A DNA stretch of 64,000 bases from Lophius americanus (taxonomy: Eukaryota > Chordata > Actinopteri > Lophiiformes > Lophiidae). The notes beneath the pieces were generated by a model. That model made no database searches, was not told the origin of the DNA, and was given only the letters and a program-made list of their open reading frames with translations. The first letter of the stretch is position 1, and every line of letters starts with the position of its first letter. Location of the stretch: the NCBI GenBank assembly GCA_037951165.1, contig JBBDHG010000009.1:16413501-16477500 (forward strand), given 5' to 3'. The position numbers and the translations under genes are program-made. This document shows positions 10,538 through 36,376 of this stretch, piece by piece.

Positions 10538-11776
10538 TGAGCCTTGTGTTTGTTGAAACATAAGGCACAATCGCCCAATTCAAACCTGAAATTAACATGG
10601 ATCTCTATCGAATTGCCAATTGACGCCCCAAGCACACATCTGAATGCACAAATTGACCCATTCCTCAATTACATGATCTAGTCTGGTTATGAAAAGATTA
10701 TTTCAACATTGTGGACTAAATTTTGTCTCAGGTCACAAAAGCCAAACCAAAATAAATAATAGTTTTCAAAGTAAAGGTTTGGACAACCTTAGTTTTTAAA
10801 TTGTGTTTATATCATACCTTGAGTTTTTTTTCTTTGCTTTAAAAAAAAACAACCTTTGTAAGTGTTTATTTGCCTATAGAGGGCGTAAGTGAGTTCCGAA
10901 CATATGAGACGTGATCAGACACAAATGTGATCACTTGTGATTGACTCACTCAGGACACATGAAGCTACTTGCCACATTATCATATTGTTATTATCTATAA
11001 TAATAATAATAAATAGAATGTAAGTGTGAGTGGTTGTATGTCTCTATGTGTCGGCCCTGTGATGAACTGGCGACTCGTCCTGGGTGTACCTCTCGTCTCG
11101 CTCAATGTCAGCTGGGATAGGCTCCAGCCCCCGGAGACCCTGAACAGGATAAGCGGTTGATAATAGATGAATAACGAATTATTAAAATATTAATGACCAT
11201 ATAGTTGTATATTTATAAGGTTGAGCAAGTCAGCATGAATGTATACCAGAAAGGTTCTCGTGTCAGACTAAATTCTATCAAATTAAGTTGCCCAACGGGA
11301 TGAAGAGGTGGATCCAGGATTTATCACATTTTAAAAAATACTTTATGTAGTACATGATCTGAAATAATGCATGTATTTGGATAAATATGAAATTTTAGGG
11401 ATATGGTAACTGCAATTGGATTGTACTTGGCGAGGATCATAATAATATTCCAATCTGCACAATTTGAAAGTTTTCATGTTTCAATGGGTGGGATTTCTGA
11501 GGGGCTGCATTGAACTAACAACGATTATGGATAGCATTATTTGCCAATTCAACCAGTAAATGTTTTTCTTCTCTAGCCTATTAAATTTTAACAGGGTCCT
11601 TTGACATTCTAGCAGAAGTTGCTGGACACCATGGACACATTTTAAACACACAATTCAAAACATAGCATTAACTGGACAACAGGGATAAAAACCGTAATGC
11701 GTAGCACATTTCATTTCTCGACCAGGTGAAACATTAAGACCATAAAACAGAATTTTATTGTAAATTAAGCCGTACA
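10538..11776. other. Intergenic DNA between the histone cluster and cystm1
   Basis: AT-rich, with a dispersed repeat at about 11036-11170 (separate entry). No gene seen; the downstream part is presumably near the 3' end of the cystm1-like transcript. Confidence 0.45.
11036..11170 (-). repeat. Common teleost dispersed repeat (GGATAAGCGGTT type)
   Basis: The sequence contains GCTGGGATAGGCTCCAGCC and ACAGGATAAGCGGTTGATA, the hallmark phrases of a very common fish interspersed repeat. Related copies are near 16090-16190, 28607-28870, 29500-29770, 42985-43035 and 44755-44965. I do not know its formal family name. Confidence 0.7.
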
Positions 11777-11782
11777 TTTATT
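11777..11782 (-). promoter_or_regulatory. Candidate polyadenylation signal of the cystm1-like gene
   Basis: AATAAA on the minus strand, 97 bp beyond the stop codon at 11879. Confidence 0.55.
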
Positions 11783-11878
11783 ATTTTCTCTTCAATAATT
11801 ACTTCCTTAGCAGCAGTTGGTTTCATTATGACCGCCTTGCTGCATGATGGGGGACCCAGTGGTGGAGAAGGTCAGAGG

Positions 11879-13270
11879 TCAGCAGATGGAGTTTTTCAAC
11901 ATGTCCCAGAGGCAGCAGCAGCACAGAGCTGCTGAGCAGGCTGCGAGAAGGGATTTCTCAGAGCCGCCAATGTGGCCGCGGCCACGATGCTGGTCAACCA
12001 CAAATACTGAGGGGGAAAAGAAGGGAGTTTCTCACAACAGCAATTCATCAGTTAACTCAAACATTTACAAATGACATAGAATGTGTTAATATTGACAAGT
12101 ATCTTTATACTGATATGAGCCCATGTGTCTGTAATAAAGTTAACAGACTCATTATTTACACTCCAATCCACTTCCTGAGGTTGTTGCTGTAAATACCATC
12201 AACCCTTATGCTTAATAGAGTCTGCATTCATTTCTATATTCATGACCTGACATCCCCTCATATGTCAGAGGAAGAGTTTCCTGCCTGTGGGGGTATAGAC
12301 TCACATGCGTTTTGTTTTGGTCGATCTCCATACATCTTCTGGTCGTCCCAGTGGTAGGAAGACCCAGAGGGGCCAGTGTGGTATCCTTGATACCCGGACA
12401 GATTTGGGTAGGTTCCTGTTGGTCCAATATGGCCTGGTGGTCCCTGATGGTAGGACTGTTCTCCTCCATATGTCTGAGGGAAAGTCTGAAAAGAAGAGAG
12501 AAGTGGTTGTCATAATGAGAAATGTTTTAAGCTAATTGTTGTTTGTTTGCGTTTAAGATATATTGAGAATTAGTTATGAACCAGTTGCATATTTTGGAGC
12601 TGTTTTAAAATTCTTAAACATTACTAGATTAAATTTAAGATTTCAGCAATATCATAAAAAAGATTAATAAGCCAATCAAAATAAGAATCCCTGGCATTTT
12701 TAAACAATGGCGTTTTGCTACTATCTGGATCATAATCTGGATTTTTGAGATTGAATTATTGAAATACATATTTAAAAGGGTCAATTTGCATCGGGTCACA
12801 TTATAGAGGTTAAAGTAGTGACAAAATTAGAAAACAGTGAACAAACCTGTGATAAAACCTCAGTCAGTTAAATAAGGAGTTAAGAAACATGCACCATTTT
12901 CTCAGTCTTATTAGTCTTGTGATTTTGTGTACTTTCACCCTACACTGATAATGTCTTTGTGACAAACAAAAACTTCTTTTTTTTAAATCTAATATAACGT
13001 GAAAATATTTATCTGTCCCAGTTAAAACAACAGATAAGCTGCAAATGCTGTAATATATAATCAAACTATGTATCTGTTATCGCTTCATCAACAACAAATA
13101 AAACAACAACATGCTGGTCTGGATCTCCTATCTTCGTTTTACATTTGATGTCAGGCACCTGAGTTTTTCTGTGCAGTGGTGCATGCTGGGTACCTGGTAC
13201 GGTGAGCTGGGGAAGGCTGAAGGCTGAGTGTTCATGGCTGCAGGGAGAAACCAATAGGTCACATGATCCA

Positions 13271-13347
<77 letters not shown>

Positions 13348-13446
13348 CATCATCATCATCATATATTTTAACTGACCTGAAGGGAAGATGGGAGCTGTGG
13401 GGTCACTGGGATGGCCAGGAAAGTATGGAGGTGGCTGCTCACTCAT
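11879..13446 (-). CDS. cystm1: cystm1-like, cysteine-rich transmembrane module protein
   Basis: Four coding exons: 13446-13377, 13237-13194, 12485-12305 and 12006-11879 (minus strand). All have GT-AG borders and the phases close to give 140 residues. It starts MSEQPPPYFPGHPSDP, a Pro-rich head like that of mammalian CYSTM1. The middle is Gly/Tyr/Pro-rich (YGGEQSYHQGPPGHIG), and the end is FVVDQHRGRGHIGG, then CSAALCCCCLWDMLKNSIC. The CCCCLWDML block is the CYSTM module, thought to associate with membranes. At 140 residues it is longer than human CYSTM1 (about 97, from memory), mainly through the third coding exon. The start has AG immediately upstream in the genome, so a non-coding first exon is expected (see 15294). 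Family identity is firm; orthology to CYSTM1 is inferred from the module and the apbb3/sra1 neighbourhood. Confidence 0.88.
13270..13362. repeat. (ATT)n microsatellite passing into (ATC)n
   Basis: About 26 ATT units followed by several ATC units, in the first coding intron of the cystm1-like gene. Confidence 0.97.
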
Positions 13447-15293
13447 TCTGATGGATGGATGGATGTATTGATGGAGTTTGAGAGAAGAAAGCAGGAACAA
13501 CTAAAAGAGGAAAACATTGTGGAGTAAAGTCAAAACTGGACAACCAAAGATGTTTAAACGATAGATTGGTCACCTGGGAGTCACTATTTAATGAACAACT
13601 TTTTGAATGAGTTAAGATTGTAAACCTTATAAGAGTGTCGCCAAAAAACCTGGATAGAGTAATTGAAGTCAACTGGAGAGGCCAGTGATCAGCCATTGAC
13701 ATAAAATGTGTTAAAAGTGCAGTAATCAGTTTCACACTGTCGAAGAACATGGGGCACTTTGAGGTGTGCCATGTTTGTATGTTTGTGCCATGGAAACATT
13801 TCTCCACTATGTTTTTTTTCATCGGTAGCTCCTTTTCTTCAGCCCTAGGTTGACAAGTCTGTGTCCAGACATTTAAGTCTTGTAGACTTATGATATTGTT
13901 TTTATATTGTGTTATCTTTGTCAATTGCAGCTTGAACTATTGCAAGAATTATGTTGTCATAACTATACACACACATACACACTTAGGAACTTAGAATGCA
14001 CTGAGAAAAAGAAGAATCTGTTACATTTTTCACTATTCTGAACTTCATCAGATGGAATATCTGCTGGTTAAAGAAGAAATAGATTCACAAATAATACATA
14101 ATACTATTTTTGTTAAAGAAAAATATCGATAACATCTGTTCTGTTGACCCTGTCAAGTGACATCAAATTGTTAGTTTGTCACACTGACATTCTCTGAATA
14201 TGAATAATGTCCACTCAGGGATCAGTCTAACCTCTGGTCAGCTGCCTTCGTACCAGTTGTAATCTAATTTACTGGTTTCCATGACAGCCAGTACCGAAAC
14301 AGACATTTCTCTCTGCTGTTGAACAGACATTTTGTTTGTTTTGACAAAATAATTGGGTAAACATGTCTTCAGTTAAACATGTCATCTGCTTCAACCTTCT
14401 GCACTCCCAGTGACAGCATGTCTAAAACAGAATAAATGTTTATTTCTTTGGGCACATTTCCAGAAGAAAATGTTTTGAAAAATCTTTTTTTGTACTTGAA
14501 AACTTAAGAAGTCTATTAAATAGCACCGACAGTAATATTAATTTGTTAGTTAATGATGAATACAATCCTCGTAGTGCGTACTCTTAACTAAATGAAATTA
14601 AATGTGTAATATATTGCACAACTTTTAAAAAGCTTTAAATCATAGATTAATATAAACAGGTTTCACTCCTTCAAAAATCTTAATTTCAGCTATCCGTTTC
14701 CCTGAACTTTCAGGGTTTCTCAGTGGTTTACTTCAATAAACCTAGATTATTATTTCAAAACAGTTAAGTTTGAGTAGAATCAAACATTAAGGAATCATTT
14801 TATTCAATCAAGAACTAAATTAATATTTTTCTAATTGCATAATAATTACAAAGAGGAGAATTAAGGCCTAGAGTCTCACGTTGTTTATAATACCTAACCT
14901 TGCAGCCTGTTGCATTAACTCATGCTTTCTCAATTTTACCAACTGAAGAAATAATCCAGGATATTTCATAGATTCTTAGTTTTTCTTTTTTTCCCTTTTC
15001 AATTAAGCCCAGATCCAGTAAACCATGTTTTATAGGAATTTTAAAGATTTTAACCTTATTGATAGACACCATCATTAGATTTCTTACAAAGAGGACCTCC
15101 AATCGTTTAAACATTTACATCTATAAAATTGGATTCTTGACCTGTAGTGTAAAGAGACAAACGACACAAACATCTTATGACGTGATTATATGAGGCAAAA
15201 CTTTAAGTGAAATCATTTTTAAACTATTAATCTGTTTATCTACAGTATTTCCAGAGGAGTGTAGCTAAGTTGTCAAACAGAACAAAAACTCAC

Positions 15294-15420
15294 CTTTTCA
15301 GGAACTTAGAAACGCTATAACCTAAATTTTCTCCCTCAGTTTTAACCGGTCAGATGATGGATCGCTGAGCGCGAGGGAACAGATGACAGCAGCACGAGGG
15401 CAGGATGAGGTTGGCTGGAC
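15294..15420 (-). other. Possible non-coding first exon of the cystm1-like gene
   Basis: A strong minus-strand donor, AAAAG|GTGAGT, ends at 15294. The coding exon upstream in the model begins one base before its ATG at an acceptor, so a 5' UTR exon is required, and this is the best candidate. Its 5' limit is arbitrary; the flanking (GA)n tract may belong to the promoter. Confidence 0.4.
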
Positions 15421-15480
15421 GCCTCCCAAAACCTCCTTCCCCAGCCTCCTCCCCCTCCTCTTCTCCTCTCTTCTCCAGGA

Positions 15481-15501
15481 CTCTTTCTCTCTCCCTCACT
15501 G

Positions 15502-15541
<40 letters not shown>

Positions 15542-15599
15542 TCTGTCTCACTCTCTCTCTAGCTCTCTCTCTCTCTCTCTCTGTCGCTCTCTCTCTGTC

Positions 15600-15653
<54 letters not shown>

Positions 15654-15709
15654 CCTCTCTGTCTCACTCTCTCTCTAGCTCTCTCCCTCTCTCTCTTTCT
15701 CTCTCTAAG
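15481..15709. repeat. (CT)n / (GA)n tract with CTGTCT interruptions
   Basis: About 230 bp of nearly pure pyrimidine on the plus strand, with a higher-order pattern (CTCTCTGTCTCACTCTCTCT and CTAGCTCT repeated). It lies just upstream of the presumed cystm1-like promoter. Confidence 0.95.
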
Positions 15710-15719
15710 CAGGTTTGAA

Positions 15720-17357
15720 TAACTTTGCTCTCAATACATATATATTTTATTTTGGATGTGTTTTTATCCACTTCATCATACTCAAAAGATAAATCCGTAT
15801 TTAAAACTGTTCTTTGTTCTTATTCACAAAAATACAACTTTCAGATTTGCATTATTTTATGAATTTTTTTGTCAATGTTTAACAAGCCTAACAAATTATG
15901 AATAAAAATCGTATTTGCTCGTTTGAGGAAATGAGTTTTGTACATTGTATTTTTGTTAAGCATTTTAAATACAAGGACGTTTATTTTCCTGTCTCCAAAA
16001 TTAATCGGAGTCATTTATGTTTTACTGAATTTGAACTCTCACTTTTGAATAGAGCATTGTAATAATTATGAATTCATGCATTAATTAGCCGTAACCGCTT
16101 GATGTCCTGTTAAGGATCGCGGGAGCTGGAGCCTATCCCAGCTCACATTCCTAGTGAGCTGGGATAGGCTCCAAGGGAGACTCGCCAATTCACACACAAA
16201 GAAAAAAAAAGATAAAATAAAACTGACTGCTCCTCATATTTACCTCCACCAAAGAGGTCATGTCTTGTTTTTGTGTAGTTTTTCCTCCAAACACTTTAAA
16301 AACCGTCAGTAGAAACTACTGTAAAAAGAACTCTCTCAAATAGAAACATTAAAAGGCATGATTTATGAAAGACATCACTATAGTAGATATGTTGAATTAT
16401 ATTAAATATCATTTTATTATATGTGGAAAACTATAATAACATAATTTCACTATGAAAATTCCACCCTTTTTTTGTAAAACTGACATCAAAAATTAAATCA
16501 TTACTGCAAAATGATTATTCTATCTAAATGATCGATACTTTGTAAAGAAATAAGATGCTAAAACCTGATATTGTTTTTGTGAAATAATGACGATTTTGAA
16601 GTTATAAAGTCTGAATTTATTCTAGTAAACAGGTTAGTGTCATATATGTTTTTATAGTAATTTGCAATAATTTCTTGTTTGTTGTTATAAAATATTGTTT
16701 ATTCAATTAAGTGTTCTTGGTCAGATAATATTGCAGTTGTCTAGTAGAGTCCCAATGATGCACACATGACTTTTATTACCGTCATGATAACTTCATTAAA
16801 TTACCTAAAATATAACTCAGTTTGGTGGAACTTGTTGACATAACTGACTGGATTCGAACGTACAATTTTATTTCTCACGTAGGCAAGAGAAAATGCCGGT
16901 GGACACTGATATGTCATTTATTATCAACATTAAGAGTAGATTATTTGATTACACTTTTTATATGGTCAGAATAAGAGATTTTGCAACTAAAGAGGTATAT
17001 GTGCTTGTATATTTAGCATTTTAAGCTGTTACTCAGAACTCCTAACTCAGAAAACGTTCATATTAATAGAATTGTATACATTTTACAAACACAAAAGAAA
17101 GAGGTTGCTGGTCCTAAACAGTTTGTAATTAATTCTGAGCATTTTTTCTAAGCATTTTCAACTAATTCTACTAATAACTAGTTTGATTCAGGCAATTTTA
17201 GGGTGCCTCACTGTCGGTTTTAAATTCCCTTTTTGAATTTATAGTTCATGTTCCAGTTACATAATTACACATTTTTGAGGGGTATGAATCAGACGCAGCT
17301 TTCCAGAAAGAGAAGACGAAATCTTAATTATTCACCAATTATAATCATTTAAATAAG

Positions 17358-17418
<61 letters not shown>

Positions 17419-19950
17419 ATTATTTAAATCTACATCCAACATTTGACGTTTTTTGTCAGAACATGAAAAACTGAATGAAACCTTTTAGACGTGTCAAAGA
17501 ACAAACAAAAATCTAAACACATCATTTCATCACGGTGAGGCAGCGCCAGAAGAAAACAACAAAAGCAGCAGAACAAGATTAATCATGATAATTTATTCAT
17601 TTGATATTTTTGTAAACTTTATACATGACATCATTGGTTTCTATTGTGCCACTGTGTTTACTGTAGGGATACAGACGGAGCAAATGAGGATAGTTTTCAC
17701 CACATCGAGCTGCAGACTCACTGTTTCTTAAAGACTTCTGGGACAACTTGGAATATATTGTTATATTAACGCAAACATCTCAATGCTATTTCCTACTACT
17801 ACTGAAATAATCTAAAGCTTCCATCCACAGGCAGCTGAACCATCCCTCGGTTTATATTATAAATGAAAGTTATATATTTATGAACATCTCTGCCTACTTA
17901 ACATTCAGTTATGTAAAGCTTTCAAGACAGGTCGTCAATAAATCATTTTCCAGGATGTGTTCAATGACCTTTTTCAAGCTGTCATTTGTGCCTGACATAG
18001 GACATGCAAATCATATGTCAAACCGTTGGTGACTATTTTTTACCCAAACAAATTCTAGAATAAACGTATATTCCTTTACCATTCGGTATAAGAGAAACTG
18101 TTGGAGTGTTCCTCTAACCTTCTGAGGTTAAGGGACGTGCTGACACATTCTTGTGAGGTTTATATGATATCTTTTTAGTACCATGACTTTTAAATGTTGT
18201 TTGAATCTTTATACATTCACTCTTACACATTCACTCTCTCAATAGATCCTGTGGGATGTTGAGAGGAGAGCCTCAATTCCAATCTCTTTTTCTTTAATGT
18301 TTAATAAATATTTGAATTTGCTAACACTCACTAAAAGTAGAATCATATTCACCTCTACTCCACAACTAACATTATCGTCATTTTAGACGGAATCGTACAT
18401 AAGTCTACTGTTAAAGAAATATCAAACTGCCTGTGTTACTTTCAGACATTGACACACCCTTTTCAGGTACTGAAACACACTATACTTACAAAAAAGGTGT
18501 GTTTTGAAAGATTTCAGGACATTGGAAGATTTTCTAACGCCCAAATTTAACATATGTAAACCAAAATATCACTGTGACAAGGTTCCAGGCCAAGTTTGGG
18601 TCTTGTTTCAAAAGAAGCCGGGATTGTTCTGTATGATATAAAGAATTTGACTAATAGAATGAGCAAGTTAATTTAAGAGGGAACAATGACCCCCAGTATT
18701 ACCGACACCCTTTACAAAAATGTGTAAAACTGGATGCTGATTATTTTGTGTATACCTTTGATCTTGAATTCAAATCAGGTCATGCCACAGACAGGTTCCC
18801 TCTAAAAAAAACTTTTTTTTTATCTGCATTCAAACAATTCCTCTAATGATTTACAAGTATAACTGCCATGAGCTTGACAACATGAAAACATTCTCAAAAA
18901 GCTTTTAAGTTATGTACCAGCTGGAAACCTCATGTTCTCCAGCCTCTCTCCCAGTCATCGAAAGAAATGTTAGCTTGTAGAATTATGTTGTTTCAGTCTT
19001 GTTTGGAGAGGCCAATCTTGAGTTGTACCGTCACATGGACATCCCATGTGAAATGAAAACTGAAGAAGAAACAGGTATGTCACCAAAAAGCCCCTCAGTA
19101 TGCTGACGATTCACTTCTGTGAGTTTGTATTTCTGCCCTCTACTGGACAGAATCAATTACTGCAGCTTTTAAACCCGACATTCTAATATTTAAGCATGAA
19201 GCAAACGCATACAGGTTGTACATCTGACACTATATCTGACACTGACATCCAGTGTGGAAGGAGACATTTCATGCCTATCTTATCGCTACTTTTCATATTC
19301 TATATTTTATCAAGAATTTTCAAGGAAAACGAGGTTTGGAAAGGATGAATCATTATCTTCACGTCACAGAAAAGGGAAGACATCATGTTACAAGGTTGAT
19401 TGTCTATATATCATTTGGAAGGGGATATGTTCTGATATTTCCAGTATCCTTTTTTTGTTATTTCAGAGTTCAATCTTTTTTTTTTAACATTTAACACATA
19501 TTCAACACATATTTGACCCTGAGCAATATGACAAAAGGACAAATGACTAATCAGTCTTCTGCTGTCTGACAGAAGACTTGGACCCACTCATGTGCGATGA
19601 TTTTCATTATCCCTGGTCCGGTCCGGATGAGTCCATTTAACCTGCAGTCAGATAGATAGCACTGCCTTTGCTAAGCTAAGCTAACCACTGGTTTTACAGC
19701 AATGGGTAAGAACCAATATGATGATGAGTTCATTTCTGGTCCAGTAAGCAGGATGCCTATTGTCGCCAAAGTGTCGCTGGTGATGTGCAGCCGGCAGAAT
19801 TAATGGGTTGGACCACCAGAAATATGTGTTCATAGAGTTCAGCCAATCACATGTCTATATGAGACACTATTATGGTCTTGGCTTGCACATTTTAACCCTG
19901 GAGGATCGTGTCTCTGCTGTCAAGTGTCTCTGATGGTCCCATCCCCGTCA
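15720..19950. other. Gene-poor interval between cystm1 and apbb3
   Basis: AT-rich sequence with no supported host exon. Near 16090-16190 is a copy of the common dispersed repeat, here containing the inverted pair GAGCCTATCCCAGCTCA / TGAGCTGGGATAGGCTC. The part next to 19950 is expected to hold the apbb3 3' UTR; I could not fix a polyadenylation site. Confidence 0.45.
17362..17415. repeat. (TA)n microsatellite
   Basis: About 26 TA units in uninterrupted run. Confidence 0.97.
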
Positions 19951-32942
<12,992 letters not shown>

Positions 32943-33010
32943 GGCTCCGCCCTCCGACGTCTGTGGTCCAATCAGCCGATCACCCTCCAAAACACACACA
33001 CACACTCTCA
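32943..33010 (-). promoter_or_regulatory. apbb3: apbb3 proximal 5' region
   Basis: The start codon at 32942 has a good context (GGAGCC before ATG). A CCAAT box (plus-strand GTCCAATCAGC) lies about 26-30 bp upstream. I see no TATA box. The transcription start was not determined. Confidence 0.4.
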
Positions 33011-36000
33011 CACACACAGGCCCAGAGGACAGATGTTAAAGCCTTCCTCTTCCTCTCTCTCTTTCTATGTACGCCTGTGTGCCTCTGTGTCTTTGGTCCC
33101 TCTAGCTTTCCCACTCTCAGACGACACCATGAGTCTTCCTCTTTCTCCTCTTATCTTGCTTTCATGCCGGTGTTTCACTCCCCTTCCATTCGTCAAGCTC
33201 TCTTGCTCATCCCCTCTCTCTCCTCTGTCTGGTGAAGGATGCTACTTTCCTCCTCCTCTTCCACCCTCTCTCTCTCCTCTTTCTCCTCCCAACTGCTGAT
33301 GTCATCACTCCCCTCCCTCTTTGCCTCACGGCCTCCCTCAACCTTCACTATAAAAAATGGCAATCAGAATACATTTCCATTACAACCAGACTCATGCAGA
33401 AATTCTGTTTTGAACGAAGATATGGATTGCAGTGTATTTATCTACAATAGTTTGACAATATCAACAGAACATTTAAAAAATTGTTAAACTTTATTTAACC
33501 TATTTATTTAGTGGTGCTGTGGGTAATGACAGGAAGAATGATATTTTGAATAGAGGTGGTCAAAATAAGTTTCCACTGTCGGATAGGTGAGGAGCATGGA
33601 TATTCAGAAAGAGCACAGCCTGCACATTGTATCCCATGATTGTGGTAGACCCCTATCTTCATCCTTGATTGAGGATCTGACACTCATTAATTCTTGCACT
33701 CCCTCTTTGCTGATGGCTGGTAGGGCATAAGTGTTGATGGCTTGGATCTTATTTCTCCAATTTTCTCACGCCTTACCCTCTGCAGGTATTTGGCTGTGGC
33801 TGAACTCCTTGCCTCCTCATCGTTGTTTCCTTTGGCCGGTGAGATTCCCAAGGGCTTGTAGCTGACCTGTATGTCCAGTATCCTGCCTTCTGGTCGGTCC
33901 ACCCATTCAGTTCTGATCATCTTCCCTCTCCTTGCCACCATACGGCCACACTTCAGTTCATCTGCTTCGATATTATGCAAACCATTGCTCTACTTTGTCA
34001 ATGGTTCAAACTTTCTCAATATTAGCTGGAATATCATACTAAGAAAAAGTAAGGTATAATTTCTTAAAATAAGAATATTTTTCTAATGTGAAAGTTTGAC
34101 AAGATGTAAGGAAGAAATAAGGAACATTTCCTAAAAAAAATAGCTTTTTTTTTTTTTTTTTTTACCTTGAACTTCCCCCTTTTACAGTGTGACAGTAAAA
34201 TCAGGAAGCATGAGATGATCAAGAAGTACCAGGAGCTGAAGAGACCCCTGGACTATAAAAAGAAGGTGGATCATTAAGAGCTGGTGCTCCAAAACTGCAG
34301 ATGTGATTCCAGCATAGGTACCATGTCTGAGTACAGTCCAGAGTACAGCCCTCGAAACGGCTCATGTACTGCACAGAATGATATTTTTCCCACGCATCTG
34401 AAAATAATCTGAGCTTTTGGACTATCATGGTTGAGAGGGAGGTAGCGTTTCAGACACAAAATTACAGTGAGCTGTTGGATAGTCTGACTTTTTGTCCAGC
34501 TCAAAGGCTCTGCAGTAATGCTCTTTCTTTTTGTAGCCGTCTGCTGCTGAAGGAGCTACACAGAGCTTCCACAGTCCCATGTGGGGGGTGATAGGTGTTG
34601 TTCAGGATGGAGGTCAGCCTGGTTAACATTCTTTTCACACCTACTTCCTCCAAAATCCAGTGGACAGTTCATCTCAGAGCTTAACCTCCTGTCCAGCCTG
34701 TTGAGTCTTTTACTGTCCCTTTCTGTGCTTCCTGCACCTGAGAAGTCCACAACATAAAAGATCGCTAATGCTACCACAGTGTCAGAATTTCTTTTAAACA
34801 GTCCTGCACACTCTGAAGTCTCCACAGAATGAGGAAGAAAACATGGCTCTTCTTGTACAGGGCATCTTTTATTTAGTCCATCTGTTATATGTCCAAACCC
34901 TGGATGTTCACTGACGTGATTTGTGGCATACTCCGTGGGAAAAGAATCAGCAGATGCTTTGAGCACTGTTATCTGTACCGCTAACTGGATATTGCCAATA
35001 GTGACCCATATTGATAAATTAAAAGCTGTCTCCAGGTGTGAAATCAAGATATGAGGTATACATTTGCAAAAACAAATGCAAGATACTCAAAAAACCTGAT
35101 AGTGACCAGTGCAGGGATGCAAGCACACAGTACATTCTACTCCTGCCCTCCGATTGGCTGCTTGCAGATTGATTAAGTATATTATGTAGTTCTCTTATCA
35201 GAAAAAAAAATCCCCTCATATTTTCTCTTTTTTTGGATACTTATTATCTTAATTATAAACTAAAAATTCATCACCCAGTCACGATGCTTTCTAGAGGTAA
35301 GATGACTATTGGAAGACGTCATAGCATGTGTGACACTGTGGCCACGTGGCACAAAAGTTCAGCAGCATGAATCTGTGAAGCTGAAAAACACTACAGGAAA
35401 TGGGACCAGTATCCCTTCAAAATAAAATCCTCTCATTTTTCTGTCAACCTTTCCAGGGTTGTTGGGGTGACTGGGTTGACACGTCTTTCAAACCACCCTC
35501 ATAGGGCACTTCCTACAAACTGAAACTCAAATAGGGTAATTTACTGGACTGTCAGCGCATAGGTTATTTTTAAGTCTTTAAAAATGTTGTTTTCTTTAGA
35601 AAACGTTTTCATAACATGGACTACCTCTTGCACAAAGTCCAACAGGTGAGTTTGCATTTCTCCTGTGTCTTGCAGACTTCAGGATTGTCACATTTAAAGC
35701 TTGCAAACTTCCGGATAATTTTATTTAAATACTAGTGTCCAACTGAGAATCACATTTGTAGCATGTCTTAGCAGCAAAGGGGTGCTCTAAAAAGTACTAC
35801 AGATGCTTTTCATTAAGGCTTTAAATTCCGATGATCTGTAAAATTATAATATTACATTTGGGAAAAAAGACACATGTATCAACTTGTTTAAGCTACTTAA
35901 TACTGTTCTTGTCTGATATGGTTATTACAAATAGCAAATAAATGCTGAGGTATTTCTTTTTACATAATTTTGCTTACTTCTGTGTGTCCAATAACAACAT

Positions 36001-36376
36001 CAATATTGAATTATTTTATTGGTGATTTATGAAAGGCATCTTTTTGCACTTTGGAAAGTAATTTTTTTCTATGTTGCACTCTTGGCCTGGTCATTCTTTG
36101 AAAGCATCCTTAAATGTCCATATTAATAAAGAAAAACTCGTGCTCTTATTGTTGTGTACAAGACCGGAAATTATTGTACGGGCTGCAGCAGCACATATAC
36201 TTTCCCAGTTAGTATAAACATTACACGTAAAATTTACGGAAGGAGTTTCATGTCTTTCCTGAACAAAATATAAGGTCAAACTGTATATTACGTTAACATT
36301 TAAAGGTTTGGCTGTTTGCCTTAAGCTTTGTTTCCTAAAAAGGAAGATTCTGGTCTCTCACACGTTGGAGTCCAAC
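33011..36376. other. Intergenic region between apbb3 and sra1 (divergent)
   Basis: About 3.4 kb between the two divergent start codons. It holds a pyrimidine-rich tract (33040-33340), a LINE remnant (34215-34845) and AT-rich unique DNA. No exon is supported. Confidence 0.45.
34215..34845 (-). mobile_element. Degenerate LINE RT C-terminus
   Basis: Minus-strand translation gives SDTVVALAIFYVVDFSGAGS, then RLNRLDRRLSSEMNCPLDF. These match the fish LINE pattern (DTVVASAIFY...GGGS.ERD..RLDRL.RKASS.LGCPLD). Frames are shifted, so it is dead. Confidence 0.65.

Noticed and set aside
13066..13500. Open frame with poly-Ile / poly-Leu
   Set aside because: Product of the (ATT)n microsatellite; the real exons of the cystm1-like gene use other frames here.
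15405..15722. Ser/Leu repeat open frame
   Set aside because: Translation of the (CT)n tract.
33040..33340. Long Ser/Pro/Leu-rich plus-strand frames upstream of apbb3
   Set aside because: Low-complexity pyrimidine-rich DNA; no conserved protein features.
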